In this document: in pieces, positions 26,510-33,314 of the stretch
Position numbering within the stretch: the stretch's first letter is position 1
Layout of the letters: every line of letters begins with the position of its first letter
Origin: TK10-74A sp965263065
Lineage (GTDB): Bacteria > Chloroflexota > Dehalococcoidia > Bin125
Reading direction: 5' to 3'
NCBI GenBank assembly: GCA_965263065.1
Contig: CBDHGH010000003.1
Span: forward strand, 186,001-250,000
Length of the DNA: 64,000 nucleotides
Notes under the pieces: generated by a model
The model's input: only the letters and a program-made list of their open reading frames with translations
Database searches by the model: none
What the model was told of the DNA's origin: nothing
Translations under genes and position numbers: made by a program

Positions 26510-27447
26510 CAGGCGGCTCCCGATCGGATACGGGGGTCGATCAGCCGGTACGACACGTCCACCAGCAGGTTCGCGACCGTGATCGACGCCGCCAGCACGA
26601 TGATCGACGCCTGCACGATCGGGAAGTCACTCTGGAGGATCGAGTCGATGATCAGCCGGCCGATCCCCGGCCAGGCGAAGACGATCTCGATGATCACCGA
26701 GCCGCCGATCAGCCGGCCTAGCGAGAGCCCCAGCATCGTCACGACCGGCAGCAGCGCGTGCCGCAGGGCGTGCCGCCGGATCACCACCCCCTCGCGCAGC
26801 CCCTTGGCCCGCGCCGTGCGAATGAAGTCCGTCTCCATGACCTCGATCATGCCCGACCGGGTCAGGCGCATGATCGCGACCATCTCGAACAGCCCCAGCG
26901 CCAGTGCCGGCAGGATCAACGAGCGGAAGCCGTCCTCCGCGCCGCCGGTCGGGAACCAGCCCAACCGCACGGCGAAGAAGAAGATCATCATCAGGCCCAG
27001 CCAGAAGCTCGGCGTCGCCTGCCCGATCACCGCCACGAAGCGCGCCAGCCAGTCGAGGACCGTGCCCCGCTTGAGTGCCGCGAGGATCCCCAGCGGCACC
27101 GCCAGCACGATCGCGAACACCAGGCCGGCCGCCCCCAGCTTGAGCGTGTTCAGCGCCCGGTCGCCGATCGCGCCGAGCGCCGGTTTGCCCCCGCCCCGGA
27201 ACGAGGTCCCGAGGTCGCCCTGCGCCAGATCCCGGAGGAACTTGCCGTACTGGACGAGCAGCGGGTCGTTCAACCCCAGGGTCTCCCGCAGGCGCTCGAC
27301 GTCGATGTCCCGGCGCGACTCGATCGGCAACATGGTCGCCGTGGGATCGCCCACGCTGCGCGACACGAAGAAGACGGTCGTCACGACGAGCAAGACGACG
27401 AAGAACGCTTGCAGCAGCCGGATCGCGAAGTAGTGCCAGAACTGCAT
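26509..27447 (-). CDS. Peptide-type ABC transporter permease (DppB/OppB family)
   Basis: Permease of 312 residues. The N-terminal helix MQFWHYFAIRLLQAFFVVLL is followed by FFVSRSVGDPTATML and a YGKFLRDLAQGDLGTS stretch diagnostic of DppB. The coupling loop contains RTARAKGLREGVVIRRHALRHALLP and ends EIVFAWPGIGRL. Start 27447 is chosen because it begins with the canonical first helix; the longer frame upstream runs through a palindromic repeat. It pairs with the DppC-like permease by a TGATG overlap. Confidence 0.92.
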   Translation of the reverse strand: MQFWHYFAIRLLQAFFVVLLVVTTVFFVSRSVGDPTATMLPIESRRDIDVERLRETLGLNDPLLVQYGKFLRDLAQGDLGTSFRGGGKPALGAIGDRALNTLKLGAAGLVFAIVLAVPLGILAALKRGTVLDWLARFVAVIGQATPSFWLGLMMIFFFAVRLGWFPTGGAEDGFRSLILPALALGLFEMVAIMRLTRSGMIEVMETDFIRTARAKGLREGVVIRRHALRHALLPVVTMLGLSLGRLIGGSVIIEIVFAWPGIGRLIIDSILQSDFPIVQASIIVLAASITVANLLVDVSYRLIDPRIRSGAA

Positions 27448-27498
27448 CAGGTCCCTTGCCGAGCACGCGCCGGCGCCCCCACGGCGCCCGTGTCCACG

Positions 27499-27549
27499 TC
27501 CCCCTCTCCATTGCTCGGCAATGGAGAGGGGGACAGGGGGTGAGGTTCC
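27499..27549 (+). repeat. Palindromic repeat, copy 1 (between PhyH and DppB genes)
   Basis: A perfect 16-base inverted repeat (arms 27499-27514 and 27518-27533, loop TCG) built on CCCCCTCTCCATTGC, followed by AGGGGGTGAGGTTCC. It has the same arm sequence and orientation as the copy at 28605, and a related core recurs at 31386. Confidence 0.85.
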
Positions 27550-27563
27550 CGCCCCCGGCGCGG

Positions 27564-28457
27564 CTACTCGCGCTCGCCGGTCAGGGTCGGCACGATGTCC
27601 CCCAGCGTGGAGGCGAAGCCGTTTTCCTGGATGTGTTGAAACACCGGGAGATTCAACGGACTCGCATTTGCGAGCTGGCGCATCATTGCCGGCGTGGGAT
27701 TGCCGGCCACCCGATGCCAGTCGATTGGCGTCTCCGGATCGCACGTGCGCAACGAAACCGCGAGGCGCCGATCATCGGTCGCCTGCGTCGCGTGGATGGT
27801 GTTGAGGCTCAGCAGCAGCAGGTCGCCGGGCCCCACCTCCGGCGTCTCCATGGCCTCCTCGATTTCGAAGTCCTCGTCGACCCAGTGGACCCCGCTCCAG
27901 TCGGAGATGTACACCGTCCCCCCGTCACGCAGCGGGCGCAGAAAACTCGCGCCCGAGCGCCGACAGAGGTTCAACAGTCGCGGGGACTTCTCACCAAGCC
28001 GATCCCAGGGAATCAGGTGCAGTCCCGCCTCGGTGCGGGACGGCTTGACCAATGGAATCCAGAAATTGAGATGCGTCCGATTGTACTCCGTCAGGAAAAA
28101 GTGATCGTGATCCTGATGCACGGGCAGATTGGTGACCGGCGTCTGGAGATAGAGGATTTGATAGAGCGCGGCCTGGGCGCCGGTGAGTCCCTGGGCGAAC
28201 GCTTCCATCCGCGGACGGATGCGTTGGAAGGTTTCTTTGCGTCCCATTGCGGTAGAACGCAGCGCTCCCGTTTGACCGGCAACTGGCCGATCGCCAAGGT
28301 GCCGCGCCGCATGCTTGGTTTTCGTGTAGGGGGCGTAGTCTGGGCATGCATCGAATTCTTCCACGAGGAAGTCGATCTCCTCGCGGCTCAGGAAGTCCGG
28401 GATCACGCAGAAGCCCCGTTCCTCGAGCGCGGCGGCGATGGCTTGAAAATCAGTCAT
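27564..28457 (-). CDS. Phytanoyl-CoA dioxygenase (PhyH) family protein
   Basis: Fe(II)/2-oxoglutarate-dependent oxygenase of 297 residues. The metal-binding HxD lies in NLPVHQDHDHFF (about residues 118-129), and the distal His is in LNTIHATQATDDRRLAVSLR, with an Arg for 2-oxoglutarate near the end. The family hydroxylates small molecules, natural products or acyl-CoAs; the substrate is unknown. ATG at 28457 is preferred over a GTG at 28484 because AGGA lies six bases upstream. It sits between the binding protein and permease genes of an importer, suggesting it acts on the imported compound. Confidence 0.85.
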   Translation of the reverse strand: MTDFQAIAAALEERGFCVIPDFLSREEIDFLVEEFDACPDYAPYTKTKHAARHLGDRPVAGQTGALRSTAMGRKETFQRIRPRMEAFAQGLTGAQAALYQILYLQTPVTNLPVHQDHDHFFLTEYNRTHLNFWIPLVKPSRTEAGLHLIPWDRLGEKSPRLLNLCRRSGASFLRPLRDGGTVYISDWSGVHWVDEDFEIEEAMETPEVGPGDLLLLSLNTIHATQATDDRRLAVSLRTCDPETPIDWHRVAGNPTPAMMRQLANASPLNLPVFQHIQENGFASTLGDIVPTLTGERE

Positions 28458-28557
28458 GCGTATTCCTGTTCTGGACTGCGTCACCGGTGACCGGCCGCAG
28501 CGCTGGAGGTTGGCGTCCGTAGGTCACATCAGTAATGGAGCGGGGGCGAGACACCGT

Positions 28558-28581
28558 AGGGGCGGTTTGCGAACCGCCCCT
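28558..28581. repeat. Palindrome in the gap between binding-protein and PhyH genes
   Basis: Ten-base arms AGGGGCGGTT/AACCGCCCCT around TGCG. It differs from the neighbouring CCCCCTCTCC palindromes and may be a second repeat family or a hairpin that protects or ends the upstream transcript. Confidence 0.7.
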
Positions 28582-28604
28582 CCCCGCGCCCATTCCCCCT
28601 CCGG

Positions 28605-28680
28605 TCCCCCCTCTCCATTGCTCGGCAATGGAGAGGGGGGTTAGGGGGTGAGGTTCCGGCGCAGGGGGTGAGGTTCCGGG
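28605..28680 (+). repeat. Palindromic repeat, copy 2 (between binding-protein and PhyH genes)
   Basis: Perfect 16-base arms (28606-28621, 28625-28640) with loop TCG, then TTAGGGGGTGAGGTTCCGG and a second partial copy of that tail (AGGGGGTGAGGTTCCGG, 28663-28679). The CCATTCCCCCTCCGGT segment to its left also precedes copy 3 with small changes. Confidence 0.85.
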
Positions 28681-28690
28681 ACGCCGCGCG

Positions 28691-31162
28691 TTAGATGTGC
28701 CGCTGCACGGCGTAGGTGGTGCCCCCCCAGAGGGTGCCGGTGCGCCCGCCCTTCGGCCAGTTGACGTCACTGCGGGTCAGCACCGCGTCCGGCGCCTCGA
28801 CGATGAAGACGTAGTACGCCTGACGCGCGTGCTCCAGGAACATCTCCGTGATCAGCTCCGCGCGCCGATCGGGATCGAGCTCGGTGGTCTGCGCGAGGTA
28901 CAGCTCCTGCAGGGCCGGATCCTGGACCCCCGAGCCGTTGAGCTTCATGAAGTAGGATTCGGGCCCGGCGCAGCAATCCCACATCGATCCGACGTCGCGG
29001 ACGGGGTTGGCCCAGAACCAGTAGAGGCCCGGCGGGAGGCCGGGGCCGCCCGTCACGTAGGCGTCGGTCAAGTACTCGCCCAGGAGCGTCGACTCTTCGT
29101 GCGCGCGGATGCCGACCGCGGTCAGGTCCTGCACCACAGCCAGTACCAGGTCCGCCTCGTACGCGCCGCCCCAGTCGGACGCCCAGTACAGGGGGATGTC
29201 GAAGCCGTCCGCATAGCCCGCCTCCGCCAGCAGCTGCCTCGCCCGCTCGGGGTCGTAGTCGTACTGGACGTCCTGCTTCTGCTCCGGGCTGGGGTAGCCA
29301 GGGACGCCGCTGAACGCGAAGAGTGGATACGTGCCCTGGCCGAGCAGGAGGTTGTCGATCATGGCTTGGCGGTTGATCGCGTGGTTCGCGGCCTGGCGCA
29401 CGCGGAGGTCCAAGAACGGGTTCGGGCTGCCGTCTGCCATCGTCTCTGGGAACAGGTTGGGATGGAGGTTCTGGATGGTCCACGGTCCGGCGGGCTGGAA
29501 CTGCACGCTGAAGTCGGGGTCGTCCAGGTACGGCCTCACGTTATCGGGGCCCAGTTCCGGCACCGTGTCGATCTCACCGGCCTCCAGGCCGGCCAGCCGC
29601 GACTGGATCTCGGGCCGCACCACGATCTTCAGGTTCTTGTTGTGGGCGTAGCGCTGCACCACGGTGGCGTGGTCGACCGGGTTGAAGTGGTCCTCGAAGC
29701 GCTCGAAGACGAAGTCCGTGTCGTCTTCGTGGCTGACGAAACGGTAGGGACCGGTGCCCATCAGCGCCTGGTCCACCGCGGCGTCGCCGCGCCGCTCCGT
29801 GTCCGCTTGCGACATGACGGCGATCTCGCCGACCCCGGTCAGGTTGATGATGAAGAAGCCCGCATCGGGCGCCGGCAACTCGAACGACCAGGTGCGGTCG
29901 TCCACGGCCTCGTTCCGGACCCAGTCCCGGGCGCTCCGGCCGGGATTCGCGGGGGCCCAGCCGCCGGTGTGATCGCTCGTCGCGCCGCCCTGGTGGTATT
30001 CGGCGAGACCGCCCGCGCGGTCGTAGCTGAACACCATGTCGTGGGCGGTGAGGATCGAGCCGTCGTGGAACGGCGCCGGCCGGACTGACGCCCGAATCGA
30101 CGTGGCGTCAATCCACTCCGGCGCGGCGAGCGATGGGACCGACTGGCCATCGAGGGGATCCCAATCCAGGGGCGAGCTGAGGACGGCGCCGTGCGCGTAG
30201 TGCTGGCCGAAGCTGCCGGCGCGGTGCTGATCCAGGCCCCCCTGGTCGGCCGGGACCACCCCGACGATCGAGGCGTCCAGATCGACCTGGTCGAGCGGCC
30301 AGGGGACGGTGAACTCGGCGGTCTCGCCGACGACCCCGGCGACGGCCGCCGCAGCCGCGCTGGCGGCCTCCCCGGCCGCCTCGGCGGCCTCTTGGGCGGC
30401 GGCGACGGCGGCGGCGGCGGTCTCGGCCGCGGCTTCGGCGGTCTCCTGAGCCGTGGCGGCGGCCTGCCCGGCGGCGGCGGCGGCCTCCCCGGCGGCGGCG
30501 GACGCCTCCCCGGCCGCGGCGGCAGCAGCAGCGGCGGCCGCGGCAGCCTCGTCGATGGCGGCCTGGGCGGCCTCGGCGGTGGCGGTGCCGGCTTCGACGG
30601 CCGCGGCGACATCGCGGGCGGCCTGGGCGGCGGCCTCGGCCGCCTCGGCGGCGGCGTCCGCGACGGCCGCGGCAGCGGCGTCGCCGGCAGCGCCAGCGGC
30701 GTCGGCGGCCTGGGCGGCCGCTGCGGCGGCGGCTTCCGCGGCGGCGGCCGCGTTGCCGGCGTCCTCCGACTCGGCCGCTTCGGCGGCCAGGGCGGCGGCG
30801 GCATCGGCGGCGCTGGCCGCCTGCGAGGCGGCGGCGGAGGCCTCGCCTGCGGCGTCTGCCGCGTCGGCCGCAGCGGCGGAGGCCTCGCCTGCGGCGTCTG
30901 CCGCCTCGGCCGCGACGGCGGCGGCGGCGGCGGATTCGGCGGCGCGCGCATCCCCGGCGGCGACCGCCGCGGCGGCGGCCTCTTCCGCGGCCGCGGCGGC
31001 CCGTTCGGCCGCCACGGCGCCGGCGTCGGGCCCGTCGTCGTCGCCGCAGCCGACCAGGGCCAGCCCGGCTACGCCAACGCCGGCTTTGGCGCTGGCTCCC
31101 AACATGGTGCGGCGCGAGATCTTCCGCTGTCGCAGGGTCGTCCAATGGTTCAGGCGGCTCAT
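28691..31162 (-). CDS. Tat-type lipoprotein ABC substrate-binding protein (SBP family 5) with long alanine-rich stalk
   Basis: Extracellular binding protein of 823 residues for the downstream permeases. SRRTMLG (residues 16-22) is a twin-arginine motif, followed by a hydrophobic stretch and lipobox LVGC with Cys39 as the lipidated residue. Residues about 48-272 are almost entirely Ala with scattered Glu, Asp, Gln and Gly, predicted to form one long helix. The family 5 solute-binding domain follows from about residue 275 to the end (YSYDRAGG-like, RVRQAANHAINRQAMIDNLL, YDPERARQLLAEAGY). Usual family members have about 520-600 residues; the excess is the stalk. GGAAAGGA seven bases upstream fixes the start. 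The gene is first in the operon. Confidence 0.92.
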   Translation of the reverse strand: MSRLNHWTTLRQRKISRRTMLGASAKAGVGVAGLALVGCGDDDGPDAGAVAAERAAAAAEEAAAAAVAAGDARAAESAAAAAVAAEAADAAGEASAAAADAADAAGEASAAASQAASAADAAAALAAEAAESEDAGNAAAAAEAAAAAAAQAADAAGAAGDAAAAAVADAAAEAAEAAAQAARDVAAAVEAGTATAEAAQAAIDEAAAAAAAAAAAAGEASAAAGEAAAAAGQAAATAQETAEAAAETAAAAVAAAQEAAEAAGEAASAAAAAVAGVVGETAEFTVPWPLDQVDLDASIVGVVPADQGGLDQHRAGSFGQHYAHGAVLSSPLDWDPLDGQSVPSLAAPEWIDATSIRASVRPAPFHDGSILTAHDMVFSYDRAGGLAEYHQGGATSDHTGGWAPANPGRSARDWVRNEAVDDRTWSFELPAPDAGFFIINLTGVGEIAVMSQADTERRGDAAVDQALMGTGPYRFVSHEDDTDFVFERFEDHFNPVDHATVVQRYAHNKNLKIVVRPEIQSRLAGLEAGEIDTVPELGPDNVRPYLDDPDFSVQFQPAGPWTIQNLHPNLFPETMADGSPNPFLDLRVRQAANHAINRQAMIDNLLLGQGTYPLFAFSGVPGYPSPEQKQDVQYDYDPERARQLLAEAGYADGFDIPLYWASDWGGAYEADLVLAVVQDLTAVGIRAHEESTLLGEYLTDAYVTGGPGLPPGLYWFWANPVRDVGSMWDCCAGPESYFMKLNGSGVQDPALQELYLAQTTELDPDRRAELITEMFLEHARQAYYVFIVEAPDAVLTRSDVNWPKGGRTGTLWGGTTYAVQRHI
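30340..31020 (-). repeat. Alanine-rich stalk-coding region with 42-bp internal duplication
   Basis: About 225 codons, mostly Ala (GCC/GCG), with charged residues every three to seven positions. A 42-base unit (14 codons, ADAAGEASAAAADA-like) is tandemly repeated at 30834-30875 and 30876-30917 with few differences, indicating growth by slippage or unequal exchange. Confidence 0.85.
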
Positions 31163-31209
31163 CGCAAAGTCCTTTCCGGTTCCCGGCTGTCCCTTTGTGG
31201 GACCGCTCG

Positions 31210-31225
31210 GTGCGTGAGCACGCAC
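31210..31225 (-). promoter_or_regulatory. Hairpin in the leader of the binding-protein transcript
   Basis: Perfect GTGCGT/ACGCAC arms with a four-base loop, beginning a few bases after the predicted transcription start. It could stabilise the 5' end or be an operator. Confidence 0.45.
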
Positions 31226-31235
31226 AGTCTCGCAC

Positions 31236-31271
31236 ATTATAAGAGTGCACCCCCCCCCCCCGTTATGTAAA
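31236..31271 (-). promoter_or_regulatory. Promoter of the binding-protein operon with G12 tract in the spacer
   Basis: On the minus strand TTTACA (31271-31266, 5 of 6 consensus) and a perfect TATAAT (31241-31236) flank a run of 12 G (31261-31250). The spacer is 24 bases at this tract length, longer than the usual 17, so the promoter as sequenced may be weak or off. Change in tract length would alter the spacing. The start codon is about 73 bases downstream of the -10. Confidence 0.6.
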
Positions 31272-31385
31272 ATATGAAGAATTAGGGTAACCTGCGTGTA
31301 AAATCCTTGATGGCCCCATCGACCCGAATTCGGGCGTCGGCGTGGGGCGCTGACCCCGGACTCTCGCCCCCATTCCCCTTCCGGT

Positions 31386-31432
31386 TCCCCCTCTCCAGCG
31401 CTTCAACTGGAGAGGGGGTTAGGGGGTGAGGT
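31386..31432 (+). repeat. Palindromic repeat, copy 3 (upstream of the binding-protein operon)
   Basis: Twelve-base arms CCCCCTCTCCAG/CTGGAGAGGGGG (31387-31398, 31407-31418) with an eight-base loop, followed by TTAGGGGGTGAGGT as in copy 2. The loop and inner arm differ from copies 1 and 2, while the outer arm and tail are kept. Confidence 0.85.
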
Positions 31433-31467
31433 CGGGGCGGGCGGGGTCGGTGGGCTGGGACGCCGCG

Positions 31468-32685
31468 CTACTTGGCGGTGGCGCCGGAGCGCAGGAAGCG
31501 ACCGATGCGCTCCAGGGCGCGTTCGATGTCGGGGTAGGCGGTGGCGTAGCAGGCGCGCACGTGTCCGGCGCCGGCGGCGCCGAACGCGGAGCCCGGCACG
31601 ACGGCGACGCGCTGCTCGAGCAGCAGGCGCTCGGCGAAGGTTTCGTCATCGAGGCCGGTCCCCGCCACGCTGGGGAACGCGTAGAAGGCGCCGTGCGGCT
31701 CGACGCAGGTCAGGCCGATGCTGTTGAAGCCATCGACCATGAGTCGGCGGCGGCGGTCGTACTCCTCGCGCATGAGGACGACGTGCTCTTCGCCGCTGGT
31801 CAGCGCCTCCAGGGCGCCGTACTGGGCCGCGGTCGGGGCGGACATCATGACGTACTGGTGGATCTTCATGACCCCCTCCAGCAAGTGCGCGGGCGCCGCC
31901 AGGTAGCCCACGCGCCAGCCGGTCATGGCGTAGTCCTTCGAGAAGCCGCCAAGGGTGATCGTGCGCTCCCGCATGCCGGGCAGGGTGGCGGGCGGGATGT
32001 GCTCGACGCCGTAGACGAGGCGGTCGTAGATCTCGTCCGAGACCACCATCAGGTCCCGGTCGACGGCGAACTGCGCGATGCGGGCGAGGGCGGGGGCCGG
32101 CATCACGGCGCCGGTGGGGTTGGCCGGGAAGCCCAGCAGCAGGGCGCGGGTCTTATCGGTGACGGCGTCGGCGACGGCCGCCAGGCTGAGCGCGAATCCG
32201 TCGGCGGCGACGGTGCGCACCGGGACCGGGACGCCGCCGGCCAGGCTGATCGCGGGGCCATAGGCGACGTAGGAGGGGTCGGGCAGGATGACCTCGTCGC
32301 CGGGATCCAGGATGGCGCGCATCGTGATGTCGAGCGCCTCGGAGACGCCACTGGTGATCAGCAGCTCGCGGGCCGGGTCGTAGGAGAGGCCGTAGAGCCG
32401 GTCGAGGTGGCGGGCCAGTTGCTCGCGCAGCGCGATCAAGCCGTAGTTCGAGGTGTAGTGCGTGTGGCCCTGTTCGATGGAGCGGATGGCGGCGTCGCGG
32501 ATCGGCCACGGGGTGACGAAGTCCGGCTCGCCGATGGAGAGCGAGACGACGTCCTCCATCGAGGCCATGATGTCGAAGAAGCGGCGGATGCCGGAGCCCG
32601 AGAGGGCGTCCAGGCGGCGCGCGAGGCGGGGCCCGCGACGGGCAGGGGGGGAACAGTCAGCGTTGGCGCCGGCCGGGGAGGGCAT
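31468..32685 (-). CDS. Class I/II pyridoxal phosphate aminotransferase
   Basis: Fold-type I aminotransferase of 405 residues, AspC/AlaT-like. SIGEPDF (about residue 49) and HYTSNYGLIALR mark the N-terminal region. PANPTGAVMP is the substrate-binding stretch, VSDEIYDRLVY carries the cofactor Asp and Tyr, and Lys250 in SKDYAMTGWRVGY is the Schiff-base lysine. The amino donor cannot be assigned. ATG at 32685 shares one base with the stop of the Lrp-type regulator, so the two are translated together; the regulator probably controls this enzyme or is tuned by its product. Confidence 0.91.
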   Translation of the reverse strand: MPSPAGANADCSPPARRGPRLARRLDALSGSGIRRFFDIMASMEDVVSLSIGEPDFVTPWPIRDAAIRSIEQGHTHYTSNYGLIALREQLARHLDRLYGLSYDPARELLITSGVSEALDITMRAILDPGDEVILPDPSYVAYGPAISLAGGVPVPVRTVAADGFALSLAAVADAVTDKTRALLLGFPANPTGAVMPAPALARIAQFAVDRDLMVVSDEIYDRLVYGVEHIPPATLPGMRERTITLGGFSKDYAMTGWRVGYLAAPAHLLEGVMKIHQYVMMSAPTAAQYGALEALTSGEEHVVLMREEYDRRRRLMVDGFNSIGLTCVEPHGAFYAFPSVAGTGLDDETFAERLLLEQRVAVVPGSAFGAAGAGHVRACYATAYPDIERALERIGRFLRSGATAK

Positions 32686-33164
32686 CAGAGCACGACCGAC
32701 TGCCGGTCCTCGCCGGGCCCGGCCTCGAGCATCACGCCGTCCTCCTTGTGGCGGCGCATGATGACGTGGGTGATGATGCTGTCGACGCCGGGCAGCGTCG
32801 CCAGCTTCTCGCCGACGAAGTCCGAGACCGCGTGCATGTTCGCCCCTTCGACGATGACGGCGAGGTCGTTCTCGCCGGACATGAGGTAGCAGGTGCGGAC
32901 GGCGCCGAAACGCGAGACGCGGCCGGCGATGGCCTTGTAGCCCACTCTCTCCTGGGGGTGCACCTTCATCTCGACGAGGGCGTAGACGCGCGCCAGGCCG
33001 GCTTCCTCCCAGTTCACCTTGGCGCCGTAGCTCAGGATCAGCTTGCGCGCCTCCGCCTCGGCGATGAGGGCGCGGACTTCCTCCTCGCTGCGACCGGTCT
33101 CGGCCGCGATCTCGGTGGGTGTGAGGCGGCCGTCGCGTTGCAGCGCTCGCAGGATCTGCTCCAT
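32685..33164 (-). CDS. Lrp/AsnC family transcriptional regulator
   Basis: Regulator of 159 residues. The N-terminal winged helix-turn-helix covers about residues 1-55 (GRLTPTEIAAETGRSEEEVRAL). A ferredoxin-like ligand-binding domain follows (YALVEMKVHPQERVGYKAIA, then VRTCYLMSGENDLAVIVEG). The start at 33164 is set by GGAGG five bases upstream and by the family's N terminus; the frame is open to 33272. These proteins usually sense amino acids and control adjacent amino-acid genes, here a coupled aminotransferase. Confidence 0.88.
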   Translation of the reverse strand: MEQILRALQRDGRLTPTEIAAETGRSEEEVRALIAEAEARKLILSYGAKVNWEEAGLARVYALVEMKVHPQERVGYKAIAGRVSRFGAVRTCYLMSGENDLAVIVEGANMHAVSDFVGEKLATLPGVDSIITHVIMRRHKEDGVMLEAGPGEDRQSVVL

Positions 33165-33314
33165 GGCTCCCTCCACTCGCGGCCGGCCGGCAATCGCCCA
33201 CGCGCACAGCCGGGCGCAGCGGGCGATCTGCCGTCGCTTGAGGCTCATCGTAGGAGGGAGGGGGCGGCGCAATCTAGCGTGACGTGTGAAATCCCGCGGC
33301 GGGGCGTGGGGCGG

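Larger units (their letters stand above)
31163..31467. other. Intergenic region between binding-protein operon and aminotransferase gene
   Basis: About 305 bases without a gene. On the binding-protein side it holds a ribosome site, a hairpin (31210-31225), a TATAAT -10, a 12-base C tract and -35-like sequences. A visibly A/T-richer stretch (31263-31312) follows, then a copy of the palindromic repeat (31386-31432) next to the end of the aminotransferase gene. Confidence 0.8.

Noticed and set aside
30191..31270. Glycine-rich and alanine/serine-rich plus-strand frames opposite the binding-protein gene
   Set aside because: They are antisense shadows of GCC/GCG-rich stalk codons; the minus-strand frame has a Tat signal, lipobox and a full binding domain.
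27499..31432. CRISPR array made of the repeated palindromes
   Set aside because: Only three copies, about 1.1 and 2.8 kb apart with genes between them, and no cas genes.
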